From Nereocystis luetkeana (Eukaryota; Sar; Phaeophyceae; Laminariales; Laminariaceae), in the NCBI GenBank assembly GCA_031213475.1, contig JARUPZ010000020.1, positions 4,947,858 to 5,011,857 of the forward strand: DNA of 64,000 nucleotides, given 5' to 3'. Numbering within the stretch: the stretch's first letter is position 1; every line of letters begins with the position of its first letter. The translations under genes and the position numbers were made by a program. Shown one piece after another: positions 1-10,949 of the stretch. A model generated the notes under the pieces. The model made no database searches. It saw nothing but the letters and a program-made list of their open reading frames with translations, and was not told the DNA's origin.

Positions 1-840
1 CGACGCGGGTGATGGGGAGTTGTCCGAGGGAGCTGATGGCGTTGAGCTTCTTGTAGTTGATTGTGATGCGAACACCTCCGTCTTTTTTTGGGGATGGCGA
101 CCATAGGGCTGGAGTATGGCGACGTGGAATGCTGGATCAGGCCGGCAGCCAGGTACTGGTCCAATACGGCGTCGGCCTTTTCGGCGAGGATGGGGTTGAT
201 CCTGTAGGGGCGGGAAGTGACTGGTGCGCTGTCCGGAGGTACCGTGATCTTGAACGGCATTAGCGAGCACGAACCGAAGTCGGTCTTCGACGTGGAGAAC
301 ACGTCCTGGAATTCGCAGAGTACGTCGCCCAAGTTGTTGATCACCGATGGGGTCCATCCAGAACCGTGAAGGTCGAAGTTGACGTCGCGTAGGTGCAACG
401 GCAGGCGTTCCCAGAGGTCGAGGAAGCTTTTGCGCTGGTCGGCGTCGAGGCGTGCAAGGAGCTGTGGGCACGGGGCTTTTAGTGCGGTAGAGGGGTCGGC
501 TGTTGGTGGACTCTGGTCGGCCACCGGGATGTTGTTGTGGAGGGCATGTACGTCCGGAAATAGAGGGGGGAGCGGCGGGTTTAAGGAGGGATGCCCAAGG
601 GTGGCGAGCGGTACCTGACCAGTGGGGAGCAGGAGGTTCCGAGGAGGTCACCCGGCTCGAGTTCGGTAGATCCAGATAGGGGGACCGTTTGGTACCCGTC
701 GGAGACGAAAATCGCCGTATCGGAAAGGGGGTTCTCGCGGGGGAGCATGTTCACCATGTAATTCCCGGCCAATGCTGGAGCGCCTGACTGGCGCACCAGG
801 TTGACCTTGGCGAGCTGTCCTGCCGACGACGCCAGATGTG
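1..840 (-). mobile_element. Ty3/gypsy-type LTR retroelement fragment (fossil)
   Basis: Read on the minus strand, positions 1-270 encode the start of a gypsy-type reverse transcriptase, with the family's RPYRINP and SPYSSPMVAIPKK stretches. Positions 300-800 look like the region upstream of it (protease or linker), but no clear protease motif is visible. The element is cut by the window edge and looks broken in more than one place. It may belong to the same broad group as the larger gypsy element at 16.4-25.2 kb, but the two preserve mostly different parts, so I could not compare them closely. Confidence 0.75.
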
Positions 841-1320
841 AAGATATGGCCGAGGTAAGGGTAAAGGACGCAGGTGTTTTCTGGCAGCTGGGAAGCAGTG
901 CTTCGCTTCTTCTTATATAGATCTTTTTTATTGATGACTAGAGCTGAGGAGGTGCTCTGGTAGAGAAGTGAGAGGTAGGGGGGTGGGACTCGACGCTCAG
1001 ATATACTCGTCCCACCCCACGCTAAGAGCTCTCCTAAACTCCTCTTATCTAACGTACTCCTAAATAACTTTCCTAGGGCTACCGATTGTTCTTCTGCTAA
1101 TATAAGAACTTCTCACTTTATGGTCCTATCTGCGTTAAGGAACATTACTCTTGTCTAACGGGCTATCCGCCCGAGAGAACATTCCTGAAAGACGGTTACT
1201 CTCAACTACCGGAATATCCGCCGGGTTAATCCATTCTTTGGATTATTCTCGTATTCCTCGGGCTACGAAACTGCCGACTATATTATCTATATCTATAGCC
1301 CATGAGCACTCGATTCATAT
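841..1320. other. Intergenic stretch, no gene seen
   Basis: No supported coding region or known repeat. The sequence is AT-richer than its flanks, with a TATATAGAT stretch near 915, and probably belongs to decayed repeat sequence. Confidence 0.4.
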
Positions 1321-1385
1321 CACACTGTGCTGGGTATCGGCGGGTAGAAAAAACGGTTGAATGTGAAGAACGCGCACACACATAT
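1321..1385 (+). mobile_element. LINE-A 3' terminal remnant
   Basis: About 60 bp match the extreme 3' end of LINE-A at 4600-4662: GTGCTGG, then CGGGTAGAAA, AACGGTT and TGTGAAGAAC, ending in a CACACA run. The rest of the LINE is absent. Confidence 0.65.
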
Positions 1386-1395
1386 TATATTCCCA

Positions 1396-1512
1396 CGGGT
1401 TAACCCCTTCATTACTACTACTAATGCAGTCCCGATTTGGGGACAAACCTCTCTAATTCCAAGGGTTTTGCCCCCAAAACGAGACTGCAGTACTGACTGA
1501 AGGGGTTAATGA
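1396..1512. mobile_element. MITE-B copy, piggyBac-like hairpin
   Basis: A long inverted repeat. The left arm starts TTAACCCCTTCA and carries GCAGTCCCG and GGGGACAAAC. The right arm mirrors it and ends TGAAGGGGTTAA. TTAA at both ends and a CCC(C)TT start match the piggyBac pattern. Related copies lie at 43241-43340, 59757-59859 and 62050-62096. There is no coding capacity. Confidence 0.75.
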
Positions 1513-1854
1513 AGCAGAGTCTGTTATTGCGTGTCTACAAGCCTGGTGCTACACATATTACCACTGCTGGGCGTGTGGGCGCGTGTACTGTCGCGAGTAA
1601 AAAAGGCATTAGATAGAGTGAGGGGTATGCATGCGTATTTTACACGTCGGTTTTCTGCTTTTTGTATCAAACGTGGTGGACGATATACATGCGTACGTAC
1701 GTGTGGATGTCCACGCACCACGCACGCCTATTATCCACGAGTGAGTACAAATAAATGTGATAAAAGTAATGCTACCTGCTGTTGCGTGTCTGTACGAGCG
1801 CCGGGAGCACACCTTACTATCCCCGACCCTGTCATCTATTATTACTACCGTCTG
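1513..1854. other. No gene recognised
   Basis: Overlapping open frames on both strands have no recognisable domain. The sequence is rich in ACGTACGT and GCATGCAT simple motifs. I support no gene here. Confidence 0.35.
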
Positions 1855-1997
1855 GGGGCGTTCTTCTACGATAGAGGTTCGCCCTTGATTTTCTGAGGCT
1901 CCTCATTTGACCTTAATTTAAGGAGTTCCACACCTCACCCGGGAACTGACTTCAGCCCTAATCAATTGTATCCCCATGAATAACCCCATGGCCCGAC
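1855..1997 (+). mobile_element. MITE-C left part, cut by LINE-A
   Basis: Matches 42072-42210: a GCGTTCTACGATAGAGGT-like terminal repeat, then TTTTCTGAGGCTCCT, an AAGGAGTTCCA-type block and CCATGAATA..CCCCATGGCCC. The match stops at about 1997, where LINE-A begins, so the LINE appears to have inserted into this copy. Confidence 0.65.
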
Positions 1998-4662
1998 AGG
2001 AGAAGTCCCTCAGAAATGGAAAGATGCGATCATCAAGGTCCTTCACAAAACGAAGGATCGAATTGACTGCAACAACTATAGAGGGATTTCGCTTGTTGCC
2101 CACGCAGGCAAAGTGTTGTTGAAAATCGTCGCGTCCCGCCTCAGCAACTACTGCGAAACCGAGGAACTACTCCCCGAGGAACAGTGCGGCTTCCACCCCG
2201 CACGATCAACGATTGATATGTTGTTCGTCGTGCGCCGGCTGCAAGAGCTCGGACGACAGAGGAAAATCCCCTTGTACGTGTGCTTCATCGATTTGCAGAA
2301 AGCGTACGACTCTGTCGACCGAGAGCTGTTATGGAAGGTACTCACACGCTTTGGCGTACCAACCAAGATAGATGCTGAGAATTATCCGTCATTTCCACGA
2401 TGGCATGCGGGCTCGCGTGCGTACTGATGACGGCGAGCTCTCGGAATGGTTTGATGTCACGCAGGGGCTGCGGCAAGGCTGTGTACTATCACCGTTACTG
2501 TTCAACGTGTTCTTCGCTGCTGCGTTACACGTCGTACTAGTACGCTTCAGCCAAGACGAAGCCATTGTAAGGGATTTGGTCCAACTCAGTGAAGCTGGAA
2601 TAGTTCGAACAGGGAAGGAGGAGCCATTGGCATGCGTGCGAAGGTCTGTATGGGGCATGTTGTACGCCGATGATGCAGGAATTGTCTCGAAGTCGGCTGA
2701 AGGGCTCGCCAAAATGATGACAGTCATCGTGACTGTCTTCGAAGCAGCGGGCCTCACGGTGTCGGAAAAGAAGACTGAGACAATGGTCCTCCAAACACCA
2801 GACCGGACAACCCTCGCACCACCGCTCGTCATCGAAGCGGCAGGTCAGAGGTATAAGCAGACGACCCAGTTCTTATACCGAGGCGGCGTTATCCACGAAA
2901 ACGCTGCGCTCTCGCTCGAAATCGACCGACGGATCCGCCTCATGCGAGCATGCCTCAAACGGTTCGGCCCGGAGTTGTATCATAGGACGACCGCCCCCCT
3001 TAGCCTTAAAGCCCGAATGCTGAAGGCCGAGGTGATTGAGACCCTGCTGTACGGGTGTGTGACGTGGACCCTCAGAGCGGAGCACTTTGCCAAGCTTCGA
3101 ACGGCTCACCACCAAGTCCTGTTGCGAGTCATTGGCTTCCAGCGCCGACTTCGTACTGACCATGCCACCCTCTCGTACGCGAAGGCCCTCAAGATGACAC
3201 GTTGCGAGAGCATCGAAACGACCATTCGTAAACGGCGGCTCTTCTTTGCGGGGGGCGTGGCACGGCAAAGCAAGGAGCGATTACCCAGTCGGGTAATGTT
3301 CGGGACGATAGCTGGTGGGGAGAACCCGAGACCAGGCGGACAGTGGAAGACTTGGCATAGATGCATAGTCGAAGACCTTAGGGAGTTCCGAGCCACCGAA
3401 GGGTCAACGGAAGTTGCCCCCTTGGTGTTTGGAGTTGAGACCGCGTTGTGGTCCACTGCAGCCAAAAAGGCGGGGAAGTGGTACCGGGGGATCCTTGAAG
3501 CAGCCGAACGGTTCATGATGAGGTGGCACGAGGCTGAAGCTGAGATGAGTAGGCAGCGCCGCGCATCCGCCGTGGATGGTGCCCAAGGGGATGAGGGGGG
3601 AGGGGGCAACAGGAGAAGTGGCAGAAAGCCCGACCAAGGGAATGCGGGGAGGGGGGGGAACAGGAGGGGTAGAAGGGAAACGGCGGTAGACGAAAGTAGG
3701 AAGGAGATGGCAGACAGGGTAGCAAGGCACCAAGTCGACTAGGAAGTAAAACATGACCATACTACTAGTAGTGCTACCAACTGGTGCAGCTGGTTCGAAC
3801 GTGGTCTTCCTTTGTCTTCTCTTTTTGTTGTGTTTTTTTTATTTTGTTTTTCTTCTTTCTTGCGCTGACTCTCCGTGATTTTCATTTTATTTTTTTCGCT
3901 TCCTTTTCTGATTGATAAGCCGTACTGAAGGAGCCGTGTGGCATGGTTGGATGACGAACCTGCTCTGCTCGTTTCGTATTGTCTGACGCCAAGGGGTTGG
4001 GCATAGTTGACGAACGCAGGGCGGAGACGGCAGTCTGGGTAGCAAGGTACCAGGCGGATTAGCAGGGAGAACCTGGCTATACTACTCGTACCACAAGCTG
4101 CTGCCGCCACATGGAAGGTGCTTTGGGCTTTGGTCTGCCTGTTATTTCCCCTTTGTTATTTTTCCTTGTTACTTTTTCCCTTGGTTCTTCGTCTTACTCT
4201 GTTTACAAGCAGTGGTGTTTTTTCTTATTTTTTTTTATTTTTTCTTATTTTTTTTTATTTTTTCTTCTTTTTTTCCCGCTCGTTCTTTTTCAAGTATTGG
4301 CCACCTCGCCTGCGGGGGGGGGGCACGACAGATTGTTTCTCCTTGATTTTGCTTTCATTTCTCTTCTTTTTCTCTTTCGATTTGTCTACCTTGTTTTTGT
4401 TTTCTCTTTGATTGTTTCTTTTCGTTTCACTATTTCATAGATTGCGTATGTCGTGCCTGTCGTATCTAGTATGATGACATGGCTTTGCATTGCCCACTGC
4501 AATGCATACTGCACACGTGGCAACGTAGTATCTCTGTGGCGTAGCTTTGTGACCACAGAACTTGTATCTCTTCTAGGATTGAAGAATCGGCACGGACACT
4601 GGTTGTGCTGGATGTCGACGGGTAGAAAGAACGGTTTGATGTGAAGAACACACACACACTAT
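1998..4662 (+). mobile_element. LINE-A copy 1: non-LTR retrotransposon with RT and 3' UTR
   Basis: The most complete copy of LINE-A in the window, truncated at the 5' end (no endonuclease visible). It holds a reverse transcriptase ORF to 3742 and then a 0.9-kb 3' UTR with T-rich stretches, a GGCCACCTCGCCTGCGGGG block and a terminus ending GTGAAGAACACACACACAC. The (AC)n tail recurs in the copies that keep their 3' ends (A0, A2, A4, A5) and defines the 3' end. Other copies or pieces: 1321, 5565, 6937, 7641, 9489, 14812 and 16009/25154. Confidence 0.88.
1999..3742 (+). pseudogene. LINE-A reverse transcriptase ORF, 5'-truncated and frameshifted
   Basis: The reading frame begins near [15 protein letters not shown] and contains the RT core: palm motif [18 protein letters not shown] (about 2283-2335), motif [16 protein letters not shown] (about 2463) and the catalytic YADDAGIV (about 2663-2686). 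About 340 residues of C-terminal region follow, with a Gly/Arg-rich tail and a stop after HQVD at 3742. One frameshift lies near 2367, where this copy has four extra bases (ATAG-type) compared with the copy ending at 26816, which reads AAGATGCTGA. The downstream 456-codon frame is otherwise open, so the copy is fairly young. It would copy its own RNA by target-primed reverse transcription; lacking its 5' end, this copy is presumably dead. Confidence 0.88.
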
Positions 4663-5354
4663 AAAAAATGAAGAAAATGCCAAAATCAGGTATGTATACC
4701 TGATCCGTTTGAACCTAAATCAGGAACCAGGTACATTCTAAAACCGGGTAAAAAACGCGCGCCACGAGCGGTGTACGTCCATGAAAATCCGATTCAAAGA
4801 TAAAGCGCATTATTAAGCGTGCCACATGGCCTCCACAATCTGACTTATTTTGTCTTATATAGGGTGTAGGTACCACGGGCTCCATTCGGACCTGCAGAGT
4901 CACTATCAAAGAATATTTGCTCTGGCACCCCCCCCCCCCGTTGACAGCTTCATCGTTTCTTGACTGTCCTCGCGAAACCACCTGCTCCGAAATTATATTT
5001 TGCCGGACCGAACTTGAGACCACCTCAGCGCACGGTGGTGCAGACAAAATGTCGTGTGACCATGGTACAACTGTAGTATGGACTGCTGCGACCATTTTAT
5101 TTATTTCTCATCCCATTTATTATCTTCGCACATCTTCTTCTCCCTCTCCTTCCAACTCGTAACTCAGATCCGGGGTCACATAGCAGGCTCTTCTACCCCC
5201 TTCCCGCTACGGTACGTGCCTTCATTTAGATCGCGAGAAGATTTCAGCCTTTTCTTCCCTCGTCGACTCGCATCGAATTGTGCCTACCCACGCTGCAAGG
5301 CGCTCTCAACAATTGAATCCTTTTTTATTTTTATTTTTGCAAATAAAGTCAAAG
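4663..5354. other. No gene recognised
   Basis: No supported CDS. There is an imperfect palindrome with 9-bp arms at 4685-4704 (ATCAGGTAT..ATACCTGAT), a C10 run near 4930 and a TC-rich tract at 5100-5160. A 126-codon minus-strand frame (5095-4715) has no recognisable domain. Confidence 0.4.
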
Positions 5355-5432
5355 TCCGACCCACCTGGGGCTCGAACCCAGGACTCAAACAAGTAGAATT
5401 CGAGGTTAACCACTTGAACCACCGGGGCGACC
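5355..5432 (-). tRNA. tRNA-like sequence (degenerate tRNA or SINE head)
   Basis: On the minus strand, an A-box-like TGGTTCAAGTGGTTAACC is followed by a B-box GGGTTCGAGCCCC with a perfect 5-bp T-arm stem (CTGGG/CCCAG). The anticodon arm forms a TCGAA/TTTGA stem, but the loop is longer than seven bases and the acceptor stem pairs poorly. This is therefore more likely a tRNA-derived SINE head or tRNA pseudogene than a working tRNA. I do not assign an anticodon. Confidence 0.5.
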
Positions 5433-5564
5433 ATAGAAAACAACAGAGAACACATAACAACTACCAGGTATTAAGATTAATATAAATAATTAATAACTGA
5501 AACTGGAGCAAATCGCATACTCGCACACCCTACGTAAAGAAGAAAAAGTGAAACCGGCGTACGC

Positions 5565-5975
5565 ATGCGTGTGTGTGCGTTCTTGCTACCCGCCGACATC
5601 CAGCACAACCAGTGTCCGTGCCGATTCTTCAATCCTAAAAGAGATACGTATAATACAAGTTATGTGGTCACAAGGCTAGGCCACAGGGATACTACGTTTC
5701 CACGTATGATACCAGGTATACACTAAGCCCAGCAGTTGGCAATGCAATGCCATCATACTGGGTACGGCAGGCCCCACATACATACACATTATATGGAACA
5801 GAGAAACGAAAGAAAACAAAGAAAAAACAAAAACAAAAACAAGGAAGACAAATCGAAAGGGAAAAGGAAAAAAAGAAAAAGTAAAAGAAACAAACTGTCG
5901 TGCCGTCCCGCAGGGGACGTGGCAAAGACACTTATAACGAGCTGAAAAAAATATAAGACGAAAAAAAAAAAGTTC
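5565..5975 (-). mobile_element. LINE-A copy 2: 3' UTR only
   Basis: Reverse-orientation match to 4270-4662: the GTGTGTG end, CTACCCGCCGACATCCAGCA, ATTCTTCAATCCTA, then the purine-rich UTR and the CGCAGGGGACGTGGC block. It carries TACCAGGTA at 5710-5718, where the copies at 9489 and 7641 lack it. Confidence 0.8.
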
Positions 5976-6179
5976 CTGCATTGCGACCGGTTTGGGCTAT
6001 TCGCCATCGGGGCGCGGCCATATTCGGAAGCATTTTCGGAATTAATCCGAATAAGTTCCGAATTGTCTATAAAGTCAGGTTGGCAAAGCATTGCCACCCA
6101 CTCAGCACGTACACGTGCTAGCGCGCCCTAGAGAGCACGCGACGGCACCCCATGCATCCCAAAGTAATGTGTAGTGAGG

Positions 6180-6935
6180 ACACCCCCCGAGGTACGCGCG
6201 CAAAAATGAACTCAAATCGGCCACGAGCAGCGCTCGCACGAAGCATCTAAAAAAAGGGGGGGGGGGTTTGGGCTCCGAAAAGAGTTCAAAGGGTACGAGT
6301 AACAATTCTGCAAGACGAATCTCGTTTCGACGGGTTTTAGCTCAACTCCAACTCCTCGGACACGGGACGAAGAAGGCCTGCTGCACGACGTAGGGAGAGC
6401 GCGCGACAGCGCCGCACGCGCACCAAAGTGTAGCCTGTGTGCACACCGTGCTGCTGGCGCAAAGACGGGCTTAATCGGCGGCGAGCAGCGCACACACGGC
6501 GCTTGTAAAACAGTGTATATTTTTTCTAGGCACGCAAAAGTGTCGAGATTCTGCAAGATGAACGTCGTCGTTTGGACGGGTCTTTGAGCTAAAGTCCAAC
6601 TCCTCGTACACGCGACGGAGAAGAACTGCGGCACGAAGTAGGGAGAAGGCGCGACAGGGGGGAACGCATACCAACGTGTAGGGTGTGTACAGTCCGTGCC
6701 GTTCGCGCAAAGACGGGCTTGATCGGCCGCGAGCAGCGCTCACACGAAGCTTGTAAAAAAGGGTATGTTTTTTTTTTGTCGACACCGAAAATTGTAGCAA
6801 ACGGTGGATTCATCCTGCAAGATGAAGGTCGTTTCGACGTGTTTGAGCTCAACTCCAACTCCTCGGACATGGGACGGGGAAGACCTGCTGCACGACGTAG
6901 GGAGAGAGCGCGACAGCGCCGCACGCACACCAAAG
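6180..6935. repeat. Satellite-like tandem repeat, period about 250 bp, about 3 units
   Basis: Three diverged units share CTGCAAGATGAA, CAACTCCAACTCCTCG, ACGTAGGGAGAG, GCGCAAAGACGGGCTT and CGAGCAGCGCTCACAC. They start near 6180 (partial), 6310, 6549 and 6809. The last unit stops at the boundary with LINE-A copy 3. Long open frames across it are a product of the repeat, not a gene. Confidence 0.8.
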
Positions 6936-6936
6936 C

Positions 6937-8478
6937 ACAAATAACCAAGGGAAAATAACAGGCAAACCAAAACACAAAGAACCCTCCAGGTGGCAGCAGC
7001 AGTTTGGGGTTCGAGTAGCATAGCCAGGTTCTCCCTGCTAGTCCTCCTGGTTGGTATCTTGCTACCCTGACTCTCGGTTCCGCGTCCTGCGTTCGTCAAC
7101 TATGCCCAGCCCCTTGGCGTCAGACAATACGAAACAAGCAAGCAGGCTCGTCATCCATCCACGCCACACGACTCCTTCAATAAATAAGGCTTATCAATCG
7201 AAAAGGAGAAATAAATACTAATAAAGTGAAAATCACAGAGGATCACAGCGCAAGAAAGAAAAAAACAAAACAAAAAGAAGAGAAGACAAAGGAACACCAC
7301 GTTCGAACCAGCTACACCAGTTGGCGGCACGAGTAGCATAGCCATGCACTACTTCCTAGTCGGTCTGGTGCCTTGCTACCCTGTCTGCCATCTCCTTCCT
7401 ACTTTCTTTCGTCCACCGCAGTTTCCCCCTTCTACTCCTCCTGTCCCCCCCCCTCCCCGCATTCCCTTGGTCGGGCTTTCTGCCACTCCTCCTGTTCCCC
7501 CCCCCCCTCATCCCCTTGGACAACACCCACGGCGGATGCGCGGCGCTGCCTACTCAGCTCAGCCTCAGCCTCGTGCCACCTCACTATGAACCGTTCGGCT
7601 GCTTCAAGGATCCCCCGGTACCACTTCCCCGCCTTTTTTGCTGCTGCTGTGTCTTTTGTTATTTCTTCTTTTTTCCAGCTCGTTCTTTTTCAAGTGTAGG
7701 CCACCTCGCCTGCGGGGGGGGGGGCACGACAGATTGTTTCTCTTAGATTTTGCTTTCATTTTTCTTCTTTTTCTTTTTCGACTTGTCTACCTTGTTTTGT
7801 TTTCTCTTTGATTGTTTCTTTTCGTTTCACTATTTCATAGATTACGTATGTCGTGCCTGTCGTATCTAGTATGATGACATGGCTTTGCATTGCCCACTGC
7901 AGTTCACACTGCACACGTGGCAACGTAGTATCTCTGTGGCGTAGCTTTGTGACCACAGAACTTGTATCTCTTCTAGGATGGAAGAATCGGCACGGACACT
8001 GGTTGTGCTGGATGTCGACGGGTAGAAAGAACGGTTTAATGTGAAGAACACACACACACACAGCGCGATCTCAACTCCAAACACCAAGGGGGCAAGTTCC
8101 GTTGACTCTTCGATGGCTCGGAACTCCCGATTAGGTCTTCGACTATGCATCTATGCCAAGTCTCAAACTGTCCGCCTGGTCCCGGGTCCTCCCCACCAGC
8201 CATCGTCCAGAACATTACCCGACTGGGTAATCGCTCCTTTTGCTGTGCCGTGCCACGCCCCCCGTAAAGAAGAGCCGCCGTTTACGGGTGGTCGTTTCGA
8301 TGCTCTCACAACGTATCATCTTGAGGGCCTTCGCGTACAAGAGGGTGGCATGGTCAGTACGAAGTCGGCGCTGGAAGCCAATGACTCGAAACAGGACTTA
8401 CTTGGTGGTGAGTCGTTCGAAGCTCAGTGACACACCCGTACAGCAGGGTCTCAGTCACTTCGGCCTTCAGCAATCGGA
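6937..8478 (-). mobile_element. LINE-A copy 3, interrupted by a second LINE-A insertion
   Basis: On the minus strand it matches LINE-A from the middle of the 3' UTR (6937) into the ORF C-terminal half (8478, matching about 3017 of copy 1). It is interrupted at 7641-8062 by a plus-strand LINE-A 3' end. Removing that insert joins CCTTTTTTGCTGC to CAGCGCGATCTCAAC, as seen intact at 15912-15950. The ORF portion is disrupted by several frameshifts. Confidence 0.85.
7641..8062 (+). mobile_element. LINE-A copy 4: 3' end nested inside copy 3
   Basis: A 5'-truncated 420-bp LINE-A 3' UTR on the plus strand, very close to 4250-4662 and ending in GAAGAACACACACACACAC. It lies within copy 3 in opposite orientation, so it is younger. 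A short truncated insert with a microsatellite tail is typical of target-primed LINE insertion. Confidence 0.85.
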
Positions 8479-9488
8479 CTTTTATGCATGTCTAAATACC
8501 AGGTGCGTGCTTTTACGTATGACAGTACAGAGTTGATACGGCAATACAGAAGAAATTCAACTGAGGGAGGACAGACGCATACGGAGAGAAAAAACAGACA
8601 GTGTACGTATGACCTCTCTGATTGCTTATAATAATTTGGCGAAAATCACTTCCGATGCCAGCCTGGCCAATAGCAGGGTTCCTGGGGTGTGTTTTGTACT
8701 TGTTTTCAGCATGTGAACGACTTTGGCCGAAAAGTGGCCAGGTGTTATACCTAATTTTGGCTAAAACCCATATTATTAAGAAAACGTCATTTTTTCGAAG
8801 CAAGATTCGCATTCCAGCGAGCTTGTGCCCCGCCATTTAGAAACCAGAAAACGTTTTTTTGGCGAAAAAGTCTCTAGCGTAGAACGCGCCGTCTACTGCG
8901 TGTGCGTATCATACGAGCGCCGGACGTTCACATCACCTCCTTTCGTGTGCTGGTAGCCAGATTGTGCGCACATATATATGCTCGGGCGGTTGACCATGAC
9001 ATGATGCAACCCCCCCTCAACCATATCACTAGTGCACCCGAGAGACAGCCAGATAATTCAGACTGGGTATGGTATGCTGCCAGTACATACACTGGTTATC
9101 GGGCACGTTTGCCACGCCCGACAGGCGGGCTTACATAGCGCACGACAAACAGACTCGCGTAGAGAATAGGACCGCCAATAAGAAGTAAGTGTCCAATAAG
9201 CCAATACAAACATAATGCTCACTTTTTGGAGAACGCTTAAGAAAATTGGGTCACCTATGCTCACGGTTGTTCGAAGATGGCGCCCCAACAAGAATCTCAG
9301 GCTTGCCCAGATTAGGTGTTTTTGTTGGCGGGCCCATGCTGTATGCGGGCGAGAGCATCGAGCAGGCGTGCGATTATGAGCGGCAACATGCTCGCGGATG
9401 AGGGCAAAATCAAGGATTTTTGGTGGGATAGGCTGCGCCACCAGCTCTAGAATGTTATCCTCCGTCTCATTTACCTCCCGGGGGATGT
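8479..9488. other. No gene or known repeat recognised
   Basis: About 1 kb of apparently unique sequence. A near-match TACCAGGTG lies at 8495. Open frames here are under 130 codons with no domain. It has moderate AT content and no long homopolymer. Confidence 0.4.
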
Positions 9489-9680
9489 GTGTGTGTTCTT
9501 CGCATCAAACCGTTATGTCTACCCGTCGACACCCAGCACAACCAGTGTCCGTGCCGATTCTTCAATCCTAGAAGAGATACAAGTTGTGTGGTCACCAAGC
9601 TACGCCACAGAGATACTACGTTGCCACGTATGCAGTAAGCACAGCAGTGGGCAACGCAATGCCATGTCGTCATTCCGTTC
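9489..9680 (-). mobile_element. LINE-A copy 5: 3' end only
   Basis: About 190 bp matching the terminal 3' UTR in reverse orientation, from the GTGTGTGTTCTTC end to CAATGCCATGTCGTCAT. At 9628 it reads CCACGTATGCAG with no CCAGG, so it serves as the empty reference for the insertion seen at 14958. Confidence 0.82.
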
Positions 9681-10845
9681 CCCTCGCTGCCTCGGCAAGG
9701 AATGCTGCGAGGCATGCCCTATCAGCCTAATTGCGAGTGGGGTAGGTCTTTCTGGCGGGTGTAAGGCCGGACTCACCCTCAAGGAGTGATACCTTCTTGC
9801 TGCTGCCTGTGGCCGCGAGGCTCAGGCGGCAGTAGAGTTGGGTCGTACGTGGTGCGTCAGGCACGGAGACCTACGATTCGCGCGTCTATTGTTAGGCAGC
9901 TGCGGCAGAGCAGCAATGCTCAATCGGGGTGTCCGTGCGCGGAGGCAGGCGCCACCACAGGCCACACTACGGCACAGTCTATTGCGCCGGTAGGAGGCTG
10001 GATTCGACGACGAGGGAGGAGGGAGACTGAGCGTCGACGTGCGGGGAAGAGACGGATTGGCCTCCCCCTGCGCGATAATTTTTATTTTTCAGATCAGAAC
10101 CGCAAGTGCGAGGAGCATTTTGTTTTTCAGGATGACGGAGAAAGGGAATCGACTGGAAGGGAATGGCAACGAGTGCACGCGCAAAGGAGCGGGTGGATTG
10201 GGCCAAGGCGATGAGGCGGCCATGAAGAGCGGCAGGAAGGCGGTGCACGGAGACCCATGATCTGCGCGCACACTATCATCACGAGAGAAGCAGTCATAGT
10301 TTGTTTTTTCCTGGTATTGTTTTTCACGAGGCAGAATAGTATCTACCGGTACTTGTTATAAACGTCGTCACTGGTTTTTGTAGTTTAACGAGTTGTATAC
10401 CCTTCATGGGGAATAACCTACGCAATTATCGGGGACGTGGTATCATAACTGTGCTGCACCTTTTTGTGTCAGACAGTCCAGGAAGAGATGGCGATCGTTG
10501 ATATTCGTGTGGTAGTAAGGTTCGATTGCTCCCTTTTTCACTGCATATCCGCGAGTCCTCACTCTGACAGCACTCCAGATAGCTGGCAGGTGTGTTCCTC
10601 TTTCGTATTCACGACTACCGTGCGTTTCGTACGGTGCAGGCAGCACTTCAGACAGCATCCGCTGTAGTCAGCAGCCGCGAGTTGGTTAGTGGTGGGAACG
10701 GTACTCTATGTTATAGTTGAGAGGATATACCCGCGGCCGTGTTAGTTCAGTTTGCACATTGGTTTTAGCTCGTGTGCGCTTTCTTCGTCTCGTGTATTTT
10801 GAGGCAGCCGAATTTTCGTTTTTTTTTGTTTTTCGGATCTTCCTA
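9681..10845. other. No gene supported
   Basis: A 142-codon plus-strand frame (9786-10214) has no recognisable domain, although two acceptor-like sites (TTTTATTTTTCAG and TTTGTTTTTCAG) lie near 10090 and 10130. This might be remains of a host gene, but nothing is recognisable. Confidence 0.3.
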
Positions 10846-10930
10846 GGGCTCCAGCACCTTTGTGTGACCACGGACTCCTTCATCAGAGAGTTAATGTGAG
10901 AACAACAACAACAACAACAACTAGATACGA
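10846..10930 (-). repeat. Dispersed repeat, partner at 45127-45215
   Basis: On the minus strand, (GTT)n, then TTCTCACATTAACTC, about 15 variable bases, AGTCCGTGGTC and GGAGCC. The same order occurs on the plus strand at 45127-45215. Identity and origin are unknown. Confidence 0.5.
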
Positions 10931-10949
10931 CAGGCACGACATACACATT

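Noticed and set aside
4715-5095. 126-codon minus-strand frame
   Set aside because: No domain, no splice partners, unusual composition. Likely chance.
9786-10214. 142-codon plus-strand frame
   Set aside because: Arg/Gly-rich with no recognisable motif; adjoining acceptor-like sites are not enough to call a gene.
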